Shown here piece by piece: positions 62,465 to 64,000 of a stretch of 64,000 bases of DNA. Origin of the DNA: Latilactobacillus sakei subsp. sakei DSM 20017 = JCM 1157 (GTDB lineage Bacteria; Bacillota; Bacilli; Lactobacillales; Lactobacillaceae); assembly GCF_002370355.1 (NCBI RefSeq), contig NZ_AP017929.1, positions 372,001 through 436,000 of the forward strand. The letters run 5' to 3'. Each line of letters opens with the position of its first letter. The first letter of the stretch is position 1. The notes below the pieces were generated by a model that did not search any database, was not told the DNA's origin, and saw nothing but the letters and a program-made list of their open reading frames with translations. Both the position numbers and the translations under genes were made by a program.

Positions 62465-63232
62465 CTAAACACTCGTTCTAATTCTGTCGGAATTAAACCA
62501 ACTGATGTAATTTGAGGTTCGGATTACCAAGTCCTCAAAATTGGAAAAAGTTGTTTGAAAGGCAAACTCTCTCTTCAACAATGAGTGAAAAGCTTCAATT
62601 GGCCCATTATCATAAGGATAACCTTGTTTTGAGTATGAGTGGCTAATCTGATGCCGTTCAAGTAAAGTTTCAACTTCGTTGCTGGTGTACTGTGAACCCA
62701 TGTCAGAGTGAAAATATTGTGGCTTTTGATGATATTCAAGCGCCTGATTAATCGTTTCTACAACTAACGTCGCCTCCATCTGACGACCAATCTTGAAAGC
62801 AAGAACTTGATGAACCTTTGGTTCGTAAATAGAACTGAGATAAACCCAGGTTCCTGGACGTAATTCCAAATAAGTAATGTCAGCACGCCATATCCTTGCA
62901 TTGGGCTGGTGCTTGATTAAATTGGGGCGTTGTGAATGATCCACATGAGTGCCAGGTTTTTTAAATCGCCGATTCATTAAAGAGTGAATCTCCATTTCCC
63001 TCATTAATCGTAAAATTCGTTTTGACCCAACACAGATGCCTGACTTGCGAAGCACCATCGTTATTCGTGGATAACCATAGGCACGATAATTATTTTCCCA
63101 AATCAATTTAATTTTTTCTTTGAGTTGATTATCAACACGTTCGTGTTGACTAGGTTGATATCTTTTCCAATGGTAATAGGTGCTGCGCGGTAATTTCAGT
63201 GCCGAAAGAATAATTGATAAGCGGTGTCGCAA
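62465..63232 (-). CDS. IS3-family transposase OrfB
   Basis: Integrase core with 'YRAYGYPRITMVL' (HTH_21 part), Asp in 'WRADITYLELRPG', Asp in 'YFHSDMGSQYTSNE' and Glu in 'NGPIEAFHSLLKREF'. It ends 32 bp before the right repeat, at 'SDRIRTSV'. The frame extends upstream to overlap orfA, where a GGGAAAG slip site would allow the usual -1 fusion. Confidence 0.88.
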   Translation of the reverse strand: MRHRLSIILSALKLPRSTYYHWKRYQPSQHERVDNQLKEKIKLIWENNYRAYGYPRITMVLRKSGICVGSKRILRLMREMEIHSLMNRRFKKPGTHVDHSQRPNLIKHQPNARIWRADITYLELRPGTWVYLSSIYEPKVHQVLAFKIGRQMEATLVVETINQALEYHQKPQYFHSDMGSQYTSNEVETLLERHQISHSYSKQGYPYDNGPIEAFHSLLKREFAFQTTFSNFEDLVIRTSNYISWFNSDRIRTSV

Positions 63233-63270
63233 TAACTGATCTTCTATGAAGACAAGGCAATTAATTCGTC

Positions 63271-63534
63271 CTAATGCTTTCCCAGTAACACCGCCGCAGC
63301 TTTTAAAATTTCGAGTTCCTCCTTTAATCGCTGATTTTCCTTTTGAAGTTGTTTGAATTCTTTGGACGTTACTTCAGTACCGTCTTCTAGCTCAACTGAT
63401 TTAGCGCCTTTAACCCAGTTATGAATTGCGGCTGGAGAAACACCGTATTCCTCGGAAAGCGAGCGAATAGATCTTTTCTCTTCACGATGCATCTTCACAA
63501 TGCTGGCTTTAAAATCATCTTGATATCGTTTCAT
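63271..63534 (-). CDS. IS3-family transposase OrfA
   Basis: An 87-aa HTH protein: 'SIRSLSEEYGVSPAAIHNWVKG' and a leucine-zipper end 'LQKENQRLKEELEILKAAAVLL'. TAGGAG lies before the ATG. Ends in GGGAAAGCATTAG, a possible -1 slip point into orfB. Confidence 0.88.
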   Translation of the reverse strand: MKRYQDDFKASIVKMHREEKRSIRSLSEEYGVSPAAIHNWVKGAKSVELEDGTEVTSKEFKQLQKENQRLKEELEILKAAAVLLGKH

Positions 63535-64000
63535 TGGAATGCTCCTATCTTGTTTTATTAATTATGGCACAACTGTTCAGAAATTTATGTACCAAATACT
63601 AGGGTAGGAGCAAAATTTGAAGATATAAATTGGATACCATCAAATTCTGATTGTGTAAAATCGACTTCATCTAGATCACAATCAACCATTGAAATATTAT
63701 TAAATGATGAATTCGAAAAGTTCACATGTCTAAATGTGCAGTTAATAAAAGTGATATTGGTAAAATTGGAATGTGTCATTTTCACATTTGTAAGTTCAAC
63801 ATTTTCAAATTTCACTTCATTCAACTCTATTTTAGAACTTGCCATATGTTCATATGATAATTTAATTCGCTTTCTAATGTGAATTCTTTCTAGAAAATAT
63901 ACATTAATCTTGTATTGTTCAGCGTCTAATTATACGCCTATTTCAATTTGTTGTTTGATTCGGAAGAGTGTCGCTTTAGAAGTATTAAAAGCTTCAGTGG

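Larger units (their letters stand above)
62433..63612 (-). mobile_element. IS3-family insertion sequence in the pentapeptide gene
   Basis: 1,180 bp; inverted repeats begin TGCTCCTA at both ends with further shared TA, GG-ACAT and TT positions. Three-base target duplication AAA on both flanks (62430-62432 and 63613-63615), usual for IS3. Both frames are open, so it may be active. Confidence 0.88.
62150..64000 (-). pseudogene. HTH and pentapeptide-repeat protein, split by IS3 and with a TAA (start outside window)
   Basis: In minus orientation the frame enters from base 64000 with 'TEAFNTSKATLFRIKQQIEIGV', an HTH-like segment, then TAA (63932-63930), and continues in frame to pentapeptide repeats ('VKFENVELTNVKMTHSNFTNITF') up to 'FISSNF' at 63613. 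After the IS the frame resumes 'KQALFNKSNFIFTKYEDC' and ends 'TFFEELGVNVV' at 62150. Removing the IS and one AAA copy restores the frame exactly. Pentapeptide proteins may mimic DNA and protect gyrase; function here is lost. ATG at 63845 begins the repeat half. Confidence 0.8.

Overview
The window reads as about 64 kb of a low-GC Firmicute chromosome, most likely Latilactobacillus (L. sakei or L. curvatus group). This rests on the lactobacillar make-up of the housekeeping genes (guaA, coaA, helD, a crcB pair, pepI-like peptidase, hflX), strong Shine-Dalgarno sites with frequent TTG and GTG starts, IS30 and IS3 elements of lactobacillar type, and a sakacin/enterocin-type immunity gene. The genus is an inference; no rRNA is present.

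Layout. 1-2.2 kb: a cut AraC regulator, an ArsR regulator and an NAD(P)-binding oxidoreductase. 2.2-5.8 kb: a cysteine-use locus (YheO/DauR-like regulator, HAAAP permease, L-cysteine desulfidase). 5.9-9.7 kb: a broken HAD gene, an XRE/membrane-protein pair, a TauE/SafE transporter, and a PadR-controlled operon with a 20-bp perfect palindrome in its leader. 9.7-18.0 kb: a defence island. It has a minus-strand operon of a PLD/SF2 helicase, a 54-aa protein, a DndD-like SMC ATPase, a 181-aa unknown and a nonsense-mutated zinc ribbon, next to a DpnII-like restriction-modification system with two methylases and an unusually large endonuclease. 18.2-30.3 kb: core functions (membrane transporter, guaA, coaA, helD, crcB pair, cation/H+ antiporter, prolyl peptidase, MarR, phosphatase) with a tandem hairpin repeat after the peptidase. 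30.3-39.7 kb: LacI regulator plus uxaC under an apparent CcpA and LacI operator arrangement, a BceAB-like ABC transporter, two APC permeases, a ROK kinase. 39.7-48.7 kb: an L-rhamnose regulon (MFS permease, rhaB, rhaM, rhaA, frameshifted rhaD, a zinc alcohol dehydrogenase, divergent fucO-like reductase and AraC activator) with several cre sites. 48.7-50.7 kb: hflX behind an attenuator-like leader with a 13-codon uORF. 50.9-57.2 kb: a decayed surface-adhesin locus (frameshifted Cna-B adhesin, frameshifted secreted protein, Mga-like regulator cut by IS30). 57.2-64 kb: an insertion-sequence graveyard with a cupin gene, a lacD fragment, an orphan bacteriocin-immunity gene, a truncated acetyltransferase, grpB-like gene, and a pentapeptide-repeat gene split by an IS3 element.

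Themes. Rhamnose would be imported, isomerised, phosphorylated and cleaved to dihydroxyacetone phosphate and L-lactaldehyde, which the fucO-like enzyme would reduce to 1,2-propanediol; as read, rhaD is frameshifted, so the pathway is broken unless the A7 tract is a sequence error or is slipped through. Five genes carry substitution-type stops and three carry one-base deletions, two of them in poly-A tracts. The best candidates for new biology are the DndD-like/helicase operon, which lacks any Dnd modification genes, and the uORF attenuator of hflX.
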